Below, piece after piece: positions 1 through 10,185 of a stretch of DNA of 64,000 nucleotides. Below the pieces are notes generated by a model, which was not told the origin of the DNA, did no database searches, and worked only from the letters and a program-made list of their open reading frames with translations. A program made the position numbers and the translations under genes. Source of the DNA: Segniliparus rotundus DSM 44985. GTDB taxonomy: Bacteria > Actinomycetota > Actinomycetes > Mycobacteriales > Mycobacteriaceae. Every line of letters starts with the position of its first letter. Within the stretch, counting starts at the first letter, position 1. The stretch is taken from assembly GCF_000092825.1 (NCBI RefSeq), contig NC_014168.1, positions 1,107,946 through 1,171,945 on the forward strand, written 5' to 3'.

Positions 1-1763
1 CGGAGCTGGATGACGTGTTTGGTGAAGTCGAAAAGCTCCGCGTTTTCCTCCGTGAGGGACCAGTCGATCCAAGAGATCTCGTTGTCCTGGCAGTACACGT
101 TGTTGTTGCCGTGCTGTGTGCGCCCCATCTCGTCGCCGTGCAACAGCATCGGCGTGCCTTGGCTGAGCAGCAGCGTCGCGAGGATGTTGCGGCGCTGGCG
201 CGCGCGCAGCTGAAGGATCTCCGGGTCGTCGGTCGGCCCTTCCGCCCCGCAGTTCCACGACCTGTTGTGGCTCTCGCCGTCCCGGCTGTCCTCGCCGTTC
301 TCCTCGTTGTGCTTCTCGTTGTAGGAGACGAGGTCGTTGAGGGTGAACCCGTCGTGCGCGGTGACGAAATTGATGCTCGCGCCGGGCCGTCGGCCGGTCG
401 CCGCGTAGAGGTCCGAGGACCCCGTGAGGCGATAGGCGAACTCCCCGAGGGTCGAAGGCTCTCCGCGCCAGAAGTCGCGCACCGTGTCCCGGTAGCGCCC
501 GTTCCACTCGGACCACACGCCGGGGAAGTTGCCGACCTGGTAGCCGCCTTCGCCGATGTCCCACGGCTCGGCGATCAGTTTGACTTGGCTGACCACCGGG
601 TCTTGCTGGACCAGGTCGAAGAACGCGGAGAGCCGGTCCACGTCGTGCAGTTCCCGTGCGAGGGTGGACGCGAGGTCGAACCGGAAGCCGTCCACATGCA
701 TCTCCAGGACCCAGTAGCGCAGCGAGTCCATGATGAGCTGCAGGGTGTGCGGATGGCGCACGTTGAGGCTGTTCCCGGTGCCGGTGTAGTCGACGTAATA
801 GGTTTTGTCCTCGTCCGAGAGCCGGTAGTAGGCCGCGTTGTCGATGCCTCGAAAGCTCACGGTCGGGCCTTCGTGGTTGCCCTCGGCGGTGTGGTTGTAG
901 ACCACGTCCAGAATGACCTCGATGCCTGCTTTGTGCAGGTCCGCCACCATCGACTTGAACTCGGCCACAGCTGCTTCCGGGTGCTTCGCCGCGGCGTATT
1001 GCGCGTGCGGGGCGAGGAAGCCGATGGTGTTGTAGCCCCAATAGTTGGAGAGGCCTTTGTCGAGCAGGAACCCGTCTTGGAGGAATTGGTGCACCGGCAT
1101 CAGCTCGATGGCGGTGACGCCGAGCTCGGTCAAATGGTCGATGACCGCGGGGTGCGCCACCCCCGCGTATGTGCCGCGGAGGCTCTCGGGCACTTTCGGA
1201 TGAGTCTTGGTCAGCCCTTTGACGTGCGCCTCGTAGATGACAGTCTCGTTGTAGGGGCGGTTCGGCGGATGGTCGGTGGACCAGTCGAAGAACGGGTTGA
1301 TCACCACGCAAGTCATGGTGTGGTCGCTCGAACCCCCGGCGGGGCTGCCGTGCAGGCCGTTCGGGTCGAAGGCTTTGCCGTAGGGGTCGAGCAGCAGCTT
1401 CGTGGGGTCGCAGCGCAAGCCTTGCTCCGGCTGGAAGCGGCCATGGACCCGGTACGCGTAGCGCTGGCCGGGGCCGACTTCTGGCAGGTAGGTGTGCCAG
1501 ACGTAGCCGTCGACCTCTTCGAGGGGCACTCGGGTCTCGCCGCCGTCCGGGGCGATCAGGCAGAGCTCCACCCGCTCGGCCGCTTCAGTGAACAGCGAGA
1601 AGTTGGTGCCCACACCGTCGAACGTCGCGCCGAGCGGATAGGGCGTGCCCGGCCAAACTCGCAGATCGGCGGAGGCGAGGGACTGCACGACCCCTTCGCG
1701 GAGCGAGCCCTGTTGGGCGGGGGCGGGCCCGCCCGCCGGCGGAGTGTCTTGCGGTGCTGTCAT
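1..1763 (-). CDS. glgX: Glycogen debranching enzyme GlgX (partial, 3' end outside window)
   Basis: Isoamylase-type GH13 enzyme that hydrolyses alpha-1,6 branches of glycogen/limit dextrin in the cytoplasm. Translating the minus strand from the ATG at 1763 gives 587 codons running off the window edge. Visible are the N-terminal carbohydrate-binding region beginning [22 protein letters not shown], reduced here to its family pattern (PYPLGAT...GTNFSLF), and the GH13 strands with [22 protein letters not shown] (nucleophile Asp) and LIAEPWDIG (acid/base Glu). The order and spacing match GlgX. It is divergent from bioA, with 97 bp between the two start codons. The last roughly 120 residues are missing because the window ends. 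Confidence 0.96.
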   Translation of the reverse strand, partial: MTAPQDTPPAGGPAPAQQGSLREGVVQSLASADLRVWPGTPYPLGATFDGVGTNFSLFTEAAERVELCLIAPDGGETRVPLEEVDGYVWHTYLPEVGPGQRYAYRVHGRFQPEQGLRCDPTKLLLDPYGKAFDPNGLHGSPAGGSSDHTMTCVVINPFFDWSTDHPPNRPYNETVIYEAHVKGLTKTHPKVPESLRGTYAGVAHPAVIDHLTELGVTAIELMPVHQFLQDGFLLDKGLSNYWGYNTIGFLAPHAQYAAAKHPEAAVAEFKSMVADLHKAGIEVILDVVYNHTAEGNHEGPTVSFRGIDNAAYYRLSDEDKTYYVDYTGTGNSLNVRHPHTLQLIMDSLRYWVLEMHVDGFRFDLASTLARELHDVDRLSAFFDLVQQDPVVSQVKLIAEPWDIGEGGYQVGNFPGVWSEWNGRYRDTVRDFWRGEPSTLGEFAYRLTGSSDLYAATGRRPGASINFVTAHDGFTLNDLVSYNEKHNEENGEDSRDGESHNRSWNCGAEGPTDDPEILQLRARQRRNILATLLLSQGTPMLLHGDEMGRTQHGNNNVYCQDNEISWIDWSLTEENAELFDFTKHVIQL

Positions 1764-1860
1764 TGTGGTTCGACCTTATCGTGCCGTGCAGGCAGCCGCC
1801 ACTGCTTGCTGGTCACAGCATGCCCAGTGCGGCGCGGCGGGCACAGGCAGCCGCCGTAGC

Positions 1861-3177
1861 ATGGTCTTCATGACCTTGCCGCCCGAGGCCGCCTCGCTGT
1901 CGCTGGACGAGGTCTTGCGCATTGACCGCGAGCACCTCTGGCATCCCTACGCCAGGCTCGGCGGCGGCCCTGCGCCCCTCGTGGTCCGCGAGGCGCATGG
2001 CACGCGCCTCGTGCTCGCCGACGGCCGGGAGCTGGTCGACGCCATGAGCTCCTGGTGGGCGGCGGTCCACGGCTACCGGCATCCGGCGCTGGACGCGGCG
2101 GCGGCGGCGCAGTTGCGCTCGATGAGCCACGTCATGTTCGGCGGCCTCACCCACGAGCCCGCCGCCCGGCTCGGCGCGCTGCTCGTGCAGACAACCGGCA
2201 TGGACACGGTGTTCTTCTGCGATTCCGGGTCGGTCGCGGTCGAGGTCGCGGTCAAGACCGCGTTGCAGTACCAGCGCGCGGCCGGCTCCCCGGGGCGGCG
2301 CAAACTGTTGACCCCCCGGGGCGGCTATTACGGGGACACCTTCACGCCGATGAGCTTGTGCGACCCGGTCGGCGGCATGCATTCGCAGTGGACGGGGGTC
2401 CTCGCCGAACAAGTTTTCGCGCCTGAGCCGCCCAGGACGTCCGGCCCGGCCTGGGACGAAGAGGTGCGCAGGATCGCGGCCGAGCACTCGCACGAGCTCG
2501 CCGCTGTCATCGTCGAGCCGGTCGTCCAGGGCGCGGGCGGCATGCGCATGTACGACCCGCGATGCCTGGTGACGTTGCGCGAGGTCGCCGACGAACATGG
2601 TTTGCTGTTGATTTTCGACGAGATCGCCACTGGGTTCGGCCGCACCGGCGAACTGTTCGCCGCCGAACACGGCGCCGGGGTCCGCCCGGACATCATGTGC
2701 GTGGGCAAAGCGCTCACCGGCGGATATTTGACCCTGGCGGCAGTGCTCGGCCGTCGCGGGATCGCCGAGGCCATCAACGAGACCGGCGCAGGCGCCTTGT
2801 TGCACGGGCCCACGTTCATGGCCAACCCGCTCGCGTGCGGCGTCGCTGTCGCGTCCGTGGAGCTGTTGCTGGCAAGCGACTGGCGGGGCGAGGTCGCGCG
2901 GATCGAACAAGCGCTCGCCCGAGGGCTCGGCCCCTTGCGGCAGGCCGAGGGGGTGCGCGACGTCCGGGTGCTCGGCGCGATCGGGGTCGTGCAGCTCGAC
3001 CGCCCGGTGGATGTGGCTCGGGCCACCGCGACAGCAGTGCGGCACGGGGTGTGGCTGCGCCCTTTCCGGGATCTGGTGTACACGATGCCGCCGTACATCG
3101 CATCCGACTCCGACCTGGAGCTCGTGTGCGCGGCGATACGCGCCGTGACAGCCGAAGAGGGCAGCTCGGTAGGATGA
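1861..3177 (+). CDS. bioA: Adenosylmethionine-8-amino-7-oxononanoate aminotransferase BioA
   Basis: PLP-dependent class III aminotransferase of biotin synthesis that converts 7-keto-8-aminopelargonate to 7,8-diaminopelargonate, with SAM as amino donor. The 438-residue product shows LWHPY near the N-terminus, DAMSSWW (substrate pocket), the [13 protein letters not shown] segment and the PLP lysine in [10 protein letters not shown]. It matches mycobacterial BioA from end to end. Start chosen at ATG 1861; ATG 1870 is an alternative, and neither has a strong ribosome-binding site. No bioF/bioD follows. A GT87 gene begins 4 bp downstream, so co-transcription is likely although the functions differ. 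Confidence 0.96.
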   Translation: MVFMTLPPEAASLSLDEVLRIDREHLWHPYARLGGGPAPLVVREAHGTRLVLADGRELVDAMSSWWAAVHGYRHPALDAAAAAQLRSMSHVMFGGLTHEPAARLGALLVQTTGMDTVFFCDSGSVAVEVAVKTALQYQRAAGSPGRRKLLTPRGGYYGDTFTPMSLCDPVGGMHSQWTGVLAEQVFAPEPPRTSGPAWDEEVRRIAAEHSHELAAVIVEPVVQGAGGMRMYDPRCLVTLREVADEHGLLLIFDEIATGFGRTGELFAAEHGAGVRPDIMCVGKALTGGYLTLAAVLGRRGIAEAINETGAGALLHGPTFMANPLACGVAVASVELLLASDWRGEVARIEQALARGLGPLRQAEGVRDVRVLGAIGVVQLDRPVDVARATATAVRHGVWLRPFRDLVYTMPPYIASDSDLELVCAAIRAVTAEEGSSVG

Positions 3178-3181
3178 CGCT

Positions 3182-4492
3182 GTGATCGGACACACGCAGC
3201 CCGCGGGCGGGGCGCGCCAGCTGCGGGGCTTCCGGCCGCTGGATCTGCTGTTGGTGCTCCTCGCCTGCGTCGCGGTGACCTTGTTCGTCCAGTTCGTCCT
3301 GCTCGACTCGATCCAGGCCGGGGATTTCGAGGTGTACCGCCTCGGAGCCGAGCAGGCGTTCTCGGGCGCGGACGTGTACAGCATGCTGCTCAAGGGCCAA
3401 TGGACCCCGCCTCAGGGCATTCCGTTCACCTACACCCCGTTCGCGGCGCTGTTCCTCTGGCCGACCACGTTGTTCTCCACGGCGGTCGCGGTGACGTGGT
3501 GGAATGTTCTCGCCATGGCGTGTCTGGCGGCCTCGCTGCACTACGCCTGGGCCGACGCGCGCAGCCGAACCCCTCGGCCCGCCGGGCGGTTCGGGGTTGT
3601 GTGGGACAGCCGGCGGTGGCCGCGGATCTTGGCGTGCCTCGTCCTGCTGCTTGCGGCAAGCAACCTCGTGCCTTTCCATCTGGTGCGCGGACAGATCAAT
3701 CTGTTGCTCATGGGAATGTGTTTGTTCGATGTGTCGCGCTCCGACGACACCCGGCTGGGGCGGTGGCTGCCGAAAGGCGCATTGGTGGGCGTCGCGGCAG
3801 CGGTCAAACTCACCCCGCTGCTGTTCCTCGTGCAGTTCCTCATCATCAGGCAGTGGCGGTTGGCCATCTGGACAGTGGTCGGAGCCGGTCTCGCCACCGC
3901 CGCCGGTTTCCTCGCCTTCCCGGCGATGTCATGGCGCTTTTTCACCGAGAAGATCTGGCATCTTTCCAGCAGCGTGGCCTACGACCCGAAGATGTTCGCG
4001 AGCTCGGGCAACGGCTCGATCCAAGGCGCGACAGCGTTCTTCGGCGGGCCGTCCTGGCTCGGAGCAGGTTTGGCGGCGGTTTTCTGCGTCTTCGGGCTCT
4101 GGTGCGCCAGAGCCGCGTTCCGCGGCCGGGGGCTGTTGGCGAGCACAGTGGCCGCCGGGCTCACCGCGACTTTGGTCACGCCGGTGAGCTGGATCCACCA
4201 CGCGGTGTTCCTGTTCCCCGCTGTGGCGATCTTGCTCATGGACACGGGGCGCGTCGGGAGAAAGACCGCGATAGTGCTCGCGGCCGTCTTGTTCGTGCCG
4301 GGGCAAACCATCGCGGACCATTTGCTCGCGGCGCATCAGTGGTGGCTCTGGCCGTTGGCGTTGCCACTGCGGTTCGCACAAGCGGCCAGCGAGGTCTGCG
4401 CGCTCGTCCTCCTTGCCGCCCCGCCCGCAGTGGCAGGATGGACATGTGATGAGCCGCGCCGTGGAAGAGCCCCGGGCGCCGTTGTGGCGTGA
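3182..4492 (+). CDS. GT87-family polytopic mannosyltransferase, copy 1
   Basis: A 436-residue membrane glycosyltransferase of the GT-C fold (GT87/DUF2029). Mycobacterial relatives (PimE, Rv2181) add alpha-mannose from polyprenyl-phosphomannose to phosphatidylinositol mannosides or lipoarabinomannan on the outer side of the membrane. Seen here: a first hydrophobic helix, then the acidic motif in AGDFEVYRLGAEQA (probable catalytic Asp), the FTYTPFAALF segment, and about ten further hydrophobic helices. Starts at GTG 3182, 4 bp after bioA. It is a tandem paralogue of the next gene, with strong identity in blocks such as GQINLLLMGMC and DDTRLGRWLPKG. The exact acceptor cannot be read from sequence. 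Confidence 0.88.
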   Translation: MIGHTQPAGGARQLRGFRPLDLLLVLLACVAVTLFVQFVLLDSIQAGDFEVYRLGAEQAFSGADVYSMLLKGQWTPPQGIPFTYTPFAALFLWPTTLFSTAVAVTWWNVLAMACLAASLHYAWADARSRTPRPAGRFGVVWDSRRWPRILACLVLLLAASNLVPFHLVRGQINLLLMGMCLFDVSRSDDTRLGRWLPKGALVGVAAAVKLTPLLFLVQFLIIRQWRLAIWTVVGAGLATAAGFLAFPAMSWRFFTEKIWHLSSSVAYDPKMFASSGNGSIQGATAFFGGPSWLGAGLAAVFCVFGLWCARAAFRGRGLLASTVAAGLTATLVTPVSWIHHAVFLFPAVAILLMDTGRVGRKTAIVLAAVLFVPGQTIADHLLAAHQWWLWPLALPLRFAQAASEVCALVLLAAPPAVAGWTCDEPRRGRAPGAVVA

Positions 4493-5786
4493 CGGCGCGT
4501 TGGTGCTCGCCGCATGCGCGTTGGGCGCGCTCGTCGGCGAACGCCTCACCTCCACGGTCAAACCGGTGGATTTCCAGGTGTACCGGATCGGAGCCCAAAC
4601 CGCGTTGGCCGGTGGGGACGTGTACGCGCACTGGTTGCACGGGCTCGACATCGCCCCGACGGGGCTGCCGTTCACCTATCCGCCCTTCGCCGCGCTGTTC
4701 CTCTTGCCGACCACCTGGTTCCCGCCTGCCGTCGCGGCATTGCTCTGGAGCGTCCTGGCGATGGCCTGCCTCGCGGTTTCTTTGCATGTCGCACGGCCAG
4801 CCTGGGCGGATCTGCCCTCGCCCAAGCTGGCAGGTTTCAGCCGGTGGCCGCTCTGCCTCGCGGGGCTCCTGCTGGTCCTCTCGCTCAGCGACGTGGTCAA
4901 CCAACATCTCGCCTACGGTCAGATCAACCTGTTGCTCATGGGAATGTGCCTTGTCGACGTGGCCCGCTCCGACGACACTCGGCTGGGGCGGTGGCTGCCG
5001 AAAGGGACGCTCATCGGCGTGGCAGTGGCGGTCAAACTGTTCCCGGTCTTTTTCGTGGCGCTCTTTCTGCTGTTGCGCCAGTTCCGGTTGGCGCTCTGGA
5101 CGGTCGGAGGCGCGCTGGCGGCCACAGCGGCTGGTTTTCTGGCGTTCCCCGAGATGTCGACGCGGTTTTTCCGTACCACCTTCTGGGGGCTGTCCGACAG
5201 CGTCGCGTTCGCCCCGGAGATGTTCGCGAGCCCGGGCAACGCGTCCGTGCAAGGCGCTGTGGCGTTTTTCGGCGGTCCGCATTGGCTCGGCTCGGCGTGC
5301 GCCGCCGCGGTCGGCGCGGCCGGTCTTTGGCTCGCGCGCACGACGTATCGGACAACAGGGCTGTTGCATGCCGTTGTCTCGGCAGGAGTGACTGCCACAG
5401 TCATCACCCCGGCGAGCTGGATCCACCGCGCGGTGTTCTTCATCCCCGCTGTGCTCATCCTGTATTGGAACGGGAATCTCTCGCAGCGGCGCGTCGCGCT
5501 GGCGCTCGGGGCGGTGCTGTTCCTTTGGTGTCCTTCGCTCGCGAACATGCTCGCCGCGACCCATCAGCCCGTGCTCGCCCCCGCTGCGTTCGTGCTCCGC
5601 TTCGCCCAGCAGGCGGCGGAGTTCGTCGTCGTCGTGTTGCTTGCCCGTTTGCCGGGGATGGCAAGATGGACGGGTGAACAGTCCCAGCCAGACCCATCAG
5701 CCAGTCCGAGAGGTGACGGCGGCGGATGTGGACGCGGCCGCGGCGCGGTTGTCCGGTGTGGCGGACCGGACGCCGCTCCAGCGTGA
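4449..5786 (+). CDS. GT87-family polytopic mannosyltransferase, copy 2
   Basis: A 445-residue paralogue of the preceding gene with the same architecture: DFQVYRIGAQTA acidic motif, FTYPPFAALF, GQINLLLMGMC, DDTRLGRWLPKG and about ten membrane helices. The likely role is mannosyl transfer onto envelope glycolipid. Start taken at ATG 4449 (a GTG directly precedes it), so it overlaps copy 1 by 44 bp. Its 3' end overlaps the probable ilvA start by 113 bp. The last about 35 residues are a low-complexity Gly/Arg tail encoded over the ilvA start and may not be conserved. Confidence 0.87.
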   Translation: MSRAVEEPRAPLWRDGALVLAACALGALVGERLTSTVKPVDFQVYRIGAQTALAGGDVYAHWLHGLDIAPTGLPFTYPPFAALFLLPTTWFPPAVAALLWSVLAMACLAVSLHVARPAWADLPSPKLAGFSRWPLCLAGLLLVLSLSDVVNQHLAYGQINLLLMGMCLVDVARSDDTRLGRWLPKGTLIGVAVAVKLFPVFFVALFLLLRQFRLALWTVGGALAATAAGFLAFPEMSTRFFRTTFWGLSDSVAFAPEMFASPGNASVQGAVAFFGGPHWLGSACAAAVGAAGLWLARTTYRTTGLLHAVVSAGVTATVITPASWIHRAVFFIPAVLILYWNGNLSQRRVALALGAVLFLWCPSLANMLAATHQPVLAPAAFVLRFAQQAAEFVVVVLLARLPGMARWTGEQSQPDPSASPRGDGGGCGRGRGAVVRCGGPDAAPA

Positions 5787-7044
5787 CCGGCGCCTGTCGG
5801 CGCAGTTCGGCGTCGAGCTGTATCTGAAGCGGGAAGACCTCCAGGTGGTCCGCTCGTACAAGCTCCGAGGCGCGTACAACCTCATGTCGCAGCTTTCTCA
5901 CGAGGAGAAAGCGGCGGGCGTGGTGACGGCCAGCGCTGGGAACCACGCCCAGGGCGTGGCCTACGCCTGCCACGCGATGGGCGTGTTCGGCAGGATCTAT
6001 GTGCCCAACACGACCCCTCGTCAGAAACGCGACCGCATCCGCGCGCACGGCGGCGACTTCATCGAGTTGATCTCCACGGGGGACAACTACGACGCGGCGG
6101 CGCACGCAGCGCACGCCGACGCGGACCAGACGGGCGCGACGCTCGTGCCCTCGTTCAACGACCCGCGCACAGCTGCCGGGCAGGGCACCATCGCCAAAGA
6201 GATCCTTGAGCAGCTCGCCGCGTGCGGCGCTGCGGCGTTCCCCGACGTCGTGGTCGTTCCGGTGGGCGGCGGCGGCTGCGTGGCAGGCATCGCCGCGTAC
6301 CTCGCGGAGCGCTCTGCGCAGACCGCCGTCCTCGCCGTGGAACCGGCGGGCGCGGCCTGCCTCGCGGCGGCGCTCGTGGCCGGGGCCCCGGTGACTTTGC
6401 CGGCGATCGACCCGTTTGTGGACGGAGCGGCCGTGCGGCGCGTGGGCGACGTCGCCCACCGGGTGCTTTCGGCCCTGGGGGCCAAGACGAGGGCGGCGCC
6501 GAACACGCCGCTGCTCATGTCTGGCGCGGACAGCCAACGCGCAGAGCTCTCACCAGGGTCGATTGTGGTGACCCAGGTGGACGAGGGCGCGCTGTGCACG
6601 ACCATTTTGGACCTGTACCAGAACGGCGGGATCATCGCCGAACCCGCCGGGGCGCTTGCGGTGGCCGCGCTCGACCAAGTGCGCCTGCCCGCAGGAGCGA
6701 CCGTGGTGTCGTTGATCTCGGGCGGCAACAACGACGTCTCCCGCTACGGCGAGATCTTGGAGCGCTCGCTGGTGCACAAGGGCCTCAAGCATTACTTCCT
6801 CGTGGACTTCCCCCAGGAGCCTGGGGCGCTGCGCAGATTCTTGGAGCAGGTCCTCGGCGCCGAGGACGACATCACCGTGTTCGAGTACATCAAGCGGGAC
6901 AACCGCGAGCTCGGCGCTGCCCTCGTGGGCATAGAACTCGGCCAAGCCGCGGACCTCGGCCCGCTCATGGAGCGAATGGACCGTTCGGGCCTGAGCTGCG
7001 AACGGTTGCTTCCGGGCACCGCCGCGTACCGCTACCTGACCTAA
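5674..7044 (+). CDS. ilvA: Threonine dehydratase (biosynthetic type) IlvA
   Basis: PLP enzyme that deaminates threonine to 2-oxobutanoate, the first step of isoleucine synthesis. The 456-residue product has the PLP lysine in SYKLRGAYN, the SAGNHAQG loop, the glycine-rich phosphate-binding VPVGGGG and a C-terminal ACT-like regulatory domain (about residues 355-456, starting near HYFLVDFPQEPGALR). That domain normally binds isoleucine or valine for feedback control. Start chosen at GTG 5674 because earlier codons would run deep into the GT87 reading frame. The next gene follows after 39 bp. Confidence 0.95.
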   Translation: MNSPSQTHQPVREVTAADVDAAAARLSGVADRTPLQRDRRLSAQFGVELYLKREDLQVVRSYKLRGAYNLMSQLSHEEKAAGVVTASAGNHAQGVAYACHAMGVFGRIYVPNTTPRQKRDRIRAHGGDFIELISTGDNYDAAAHAAHADADQTGATLVPSFNDPRTAAGQGTIAKEILEQLAACGAAAFPDVVVVPVGGGGCVAGIAAYLAERSAQTAVLAVEPAGAACLAAALVAGAPVTLPAIDPFVDGAAVRRVGDVAHRVLSALGAKTRAAPNTPLLMSGADSQRAELSPGSIVVTQVDEGALCTTILDLYQNGGIIAEPAGALAVAALDQVRLPAGATVVSLISGGNNDVSRYGEILERSLVHKGLKHYFLVDFPQEPGALRRFLEQVLGAEDDITVFEYIKRDNRELGAALVGIELGQAADLGPLMERMDRSGLSCERLLPGTAAYRYLT

Positions 7045-7083
7045 CCGCTTCTGGCGCACGCCGCGCGACACGAAAGGACACCA

Positions 7084-7557
7084 GTGGGCAAGCAAGTGAA
7101 GGCGATCGGCGCATTGGCAGCAGGAGCTGTCGGCGGTTTCGTGAAACTCGGCTGGGAAACGGTGCTTCCCGCTCGCACGCCCGACCGGGTCTCGCCGCCG
7201 GTCGTGCTGCTCGACAAACTCGGACTGCCCGCTGACGGGTGGACGTACAGTTTCTCCGGGCACACGATGAACCTGGGGGGTTTCGCGGTGCATTTCGCGT
7301 TCTCGGTGGCCTTCGCGGCGCTGTACTTCAGCGTGGTCGAGCGATTCCCGGCGGCAGGGGTTTTCCGCGGCGCGGTTTTCGGCCTGCTCGTGTGGGTCGG
7401 CGCGCACTTGATCGCGATGCCGCTGCTCGGCTTGACCCCGCCCGCCGCCGCGCTGCCCTTGGACGAGAATGTGTCTGAGGCATTGGGGCATGTCGTGTGG
7501 CTGTGGGTGATCGACGCTTTCCGGCCGGGCCGGGCCGCGCGGCGATCCCCGGCGTGA
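7084..7557 (+). CDS. YagU/DUF1440-family inner-membrane protein
   Basis: A 157-residue protein with four hydrophobic segments. Blocks FVKLGWE, YSFSGH, VFSVAF-like, HLIAMPLLGLTPP, ENVSEALGHVVW and a terminal WVIDAFR align with E. coli YagU (DUF1440). YagU is an inner-membrane protein linked to acid tolerance; no biochemical activity is established. GTG start at 7084 with GAAAGGA about 7 bp upstream. Convergent with the ACT-domain gene. Confidence 0.8.
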   Translation: MGKQVKAIGALAAGAVGGFVKLGWETVLPARTPDRVSPPVVLLDKLGLPADGWTYSFSGHTMNLGGFAVHFAFSVAFAALYFSVVERFPAAGVFRGAVFGLLVWVGAHLIAMPLLGLTPPAAALPLDENVSEALGHVVWLWVIDAFRPGRAARRSPA

Positions 7558-7591
7558 CGGCGCCGCGGAAGCCTCACGAGCGCCGTGGCGG

Positions 7592-8242
7592 TTAGCGCAG
7601 CACCGTTGCCAAGATGCCGGTCACATAGCCGAGCCTGGCGACTTCGGCGGGGCGGAATCCCGGCCCGCCCGGTCGGCCGAGGATAATGACGAGGTCTTTT
7701 TCCCCGAGCGGCGCGGCGGCCAGCGCAGTGTCCAGGTCTCGCCAGACCTGCGGGACCCAATCGGCTTCCCCGTCCAGCGCCCGCGCTCCTTCAAGCCCCA
7801 ACACGGGGATCTGGTAGCCCCCCGGTTCGGGGGCTCCGGAACTCGAATTGATCGGCTCCAGGCCGTTTGCGCCGCTCACCGCGATCACACACCACCCGGC
7901 GTGCAGCACCCGGGGCGCTTCGTCCGCCAGGATTTGCAGCCGGTTCTCCTGCGAGGTGGCGACCTGGTCGATCAACGTGAGCTCGCGATGGGTGTCGAGC
8001 AACCCGGTGTAGGGGCGGATCGCGTCGACCCGGACGCCGCGAATCTGCTCGGCGGCGGTGATGAGGGAATCGGGCAGACGGTCGGTCGGAAGGTCGACCA
8101 CGATGTCGTCGACGGCATAGCCAGTGCCGCGCTCCACGACTTCCAGTGACACGATGTCGGCTCCGACAGTGCCAAGCGCCACAGCGAGCGCCCCGAGACT
8201 GCCTGGGCGGTCTTCGAGTTCGACCCGGATCAGGTAGTACAC
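7592..8242 (-). CDS. ACT-domain protein (Rv3013-like)
   Basis: A 216-residue protein with an N-terminal ACT domain (VELEDRPGSLGALAVALG..GADIVSLEV) and a second, ACT-like half. M. tuberculosis has a similar protein (Rv3013) at the same position beside gatC. The ACT fold suggests small-molecule, probably amino-acid, sensing; no enzyme domain is visible. GTG start at 8242. Divergent from gatC, with 98 bp between the starts that must hold both promoters. Confidence 0.85.
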   Translation of the reverse strand: MYYLIRVELEDRPGSLGALAVALGTVGADIVSLEVVERGTGYAVDDIVVDLPTDRLPDSLITAAEQIRGVRVDAIRPYTGLLDTHRELTLIDQVATSQENRLQILADEAPRVLHAGWCVIAVSGANGLEPINSSSGAPEPGGYQIPVLGLEGARALDGEADWVPQVWRDLDTALAAAPLGEKDLVIILGRPGGPGFRPAEVARLGYVTGILATVLR

Positions 8243-8340
8243 CTAGCAAGGCTACCTCGTCATCATCGCCGCGCCCAACTCTCGCCGTGGGCGAGGAGAG
8301 CCCGAGCTTGCCGTTCTCGGCGTGTGGGAGAATGCTCCGC

Positions 8341-8676
8341 ATGACCCAAGCACCGAAGATAACGAGGGAACAGGTGGCCCATCTGGCCTCGTTGGCGCGG
8401 ATCGAGCTCGACGAAGCCGAGCTCGGCGCTTTCGCCAGCCAGCTCGACGACATCCTCCAAACGGTGAAAGCGGTCGATGATTTGGCGGATTCGGCTCAGG
8501 CCGAGCAGGGGGGCGAGCACAAGGAATGGCAAGAGCCTTGGCTCTTCGGCGCGGTCAACGTGGTGCGGGCCGACGAGCCGCTGCCGTCGCTGTCCGCCGC
8601 CGACGCGCTCGCCGCCGCTCCGGCCGCCCGAGACGACAAGTTCGTCGTGCCGCGCATCCTGGGGGAGGAGCTGTGA
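8341..8676 (+). CDS. gatC: Aspartyl/glutamyl-tRNA amidotransferase subunit C
   Basis: Small subunit of GatCAB, which amidates misacylated Asp-tRNA(Asn)/Glu-tRNA(Gln). GatC wraps around GatA and joins it to GatB. The 111-residue product begins with the typical [22 protein letters not shown] helix (shown here by its family pattern) and ends [16 protein letters not shown] 8341 is preferred over ATG 8332 because GGGAG at about 8326 is then correctly spaced. It overlaps gatA by 4 bp (GTGA), so translation is coupled. Confidence 0.95.
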   Translation: MTQAPKITREQVAHLASLARIELDEAELGAFASQLDDILQTVKAVDDLADSAQAEQGGEHKEWQEPWLFGAVNVVRADEPLPSLSAADALAAAPAARDDKFVVPRILGEEL

Positions 8677-10169
8677 GCGCAAACACCCAGGAGATCACCA
8701 CCAGCTCAGCGGCCCACCTCGCCGAACTGATCCGTTCCAAAGAGCTTTCTTCGGTCGAAGTGGTGCAGGCCCATCTCGGGCGAATCGGCGAAGTGGACGA
8801 GCGGCTGCACGCCTTTCTGCATGTCGCAGGCGATGAGGCGCTGGCGACGGCCCGCTCGGTGGACGAGTCCCTCGCTCGGGGCGAGGCCCCGGCCTCTCCG
8901 CTCGCGGGGGTGCCGGTCGCGCTCAAGGACATCTTCACGACCAAGGGCATGCCGACGACGGCGGGCTCGAAAATCCTGGACGGATGGCGTTCGCCGTACG
9001 ACGCGACGGTGACGGAGAAGCTGCGCCGCGCGGGCTTGCCGATCCTCGGCAAGACGAACACCGACGAGTTCGCCATGGGCTCCTCGACGGAGAACTCCGC
9101 GTATGGCCCGACCCGCAACCCGTGGGACCTCGCCCGCACGCCGGGCGGCTCCGGCGGCGGCAACTCCGCCGCGCTCGCCGCGTTCGAGGCTCCGCTCGCC
9201 GTGGGCACCGACACCGGCGGCTCGATTCGCCAGCCCGCGGCGCTCACCGGCACCGTCGGCGTGAAACCCACGTACGGGACGGTCTCCCGGTACGGCATGA
9301 TCGCGTGCGCGTCCTCGCTCGACCAGGGCGGCCCAGGCGCGCGGACAGTGTTGGACGCGGCGCTTTTGCACGAGGTCATCGCGGGCCACGACCCGAAGGA
9401 CGGCACCTCCACGAAACGTGCGGTGCCTTCGGTCGTCGAAGCCGCGAAAGCCGGGGCGGCGGGAGATCTGAAGGGCCTGAAGGTCGGTGTGGTCAAAGAG
9501 CTCCACGGCTACGGCTACCAGCCGGGGGCCTACGCGGCGTTCGAGGCGGCTGTTCGGCAGGTGCAGGCGCTCGGAGCGGAGGCGGTCGAGGTCTCCTGCC
9601 CGCACTTCCCGTTCGCGATGCCCGCCTACTACCTCATCCTGCCGTCGGAGGTCTCCTCGAACCTCGCCCGGTTCGACGGCGTCCGCTACGGCGCCCGCGT
9701 TGGCGACGACGGGCGGGCCGATGTGGCGAGTGTGATGACGGCGAGCCGTTCCTCAGGCTTCGGGCCGGAGGTCAAACGCCGGGTCATCATCGGCACGTAC
9801 GCCCTTTCCGCCGGTTACTACGACGCTTTTTACGGGCAGGCCCAGAAAGTGCGGGCCTTGGTCGCCCAAGATTTCGACCGGGCTTACGAGCGGGTCGACG
9901 TGATCCTCGCGCCGACGACCCCGACCACGGCGTTCCCGCTCGGGGAGCGGGTGGACGACCCGGTGGCGATGTACCGGTTCGACCTGTGCACCATTCCGAC
10001 GAACCTCGCCGGGCACCCTGGCATGTCCGTTCCGGCGGGGTTCTCCGCCGACGACGGACTGCCGGTGGGCCTGCAAATCCTCGCCCCGGCGCTCGCGGAC
10101 GACCGGCTTTACCGGGTTGGGGCCGCCTACGAGGCCGCCAGGGGTCCGCTGCCGCACGCTTCGCTCTGA
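8673..10169 (+). CDS. gatA: Aspartyl/glutamyl-tRNA amidotransferase subunit A
   Basis: Amidase-signature glutaminase subunit that releases ammonia for GatB. The 498-residue product carries the catalytic Lys in [10 protein letters not shown], the cis-Ser region [12 protein letters not shown] with the nucleophilic serine, and the upstream [14 protein letters not shown] start overlaps the gatC stop. Length is normal for the family. The LLM oxidoreductase gene starts 16 bp downstream and is probably on the same transcript. Confidence 0.97.
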   Translation: MSANTQEITTSSAAHLAELIRSKELSSVEVVQAHLGRIGEVDERLHAFLHVAGDEALATARSVDESLARGEAPASPLAGVPVALKDIFTTKGMPTTAGSKILDGWRSPYDATVTEKLRRAGLPILGKTNTDEFAMGSSTENSAYGPTRNPWDLARTPGGSGGGNSAALAAFEAPLAVGTDTGGSIRQPAALTGTVGVKPTYGTVSRYGMIACASSLDQGGPGARTVLDAALLHEVIAGHDPKDGTSTKRAVPSVVEAAKAGAAGDLKGLKVGVVKELHGYGYQPGAYAAFEAAVRQVQALGAEAVEVSCPHFPFAMPAYYLILPSEVSSNLARFDGVRYGARVGDDGRADVASVMTASRSSGFGPEVKRRVIIGTYALSAGYYDAFYGQAQKVRALVAQDFDRAYERVDVILAPTTPTTAFPLGERVDDPVAMYRFDLCTIPTNLAGHPGMSVPAGFSADDGLPVGLQILAPALADDRLYRVGAAYEAARGPLPHASL

Positions 10170-10185
10170 TGGGTACATTCGTGGT

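Noticed and set aside
15-1859. 614-codon open frame on the plus strand antisense to glgX
   Set aside because: Composition-driven shadow; the minus strand has the full GH13 motifs.
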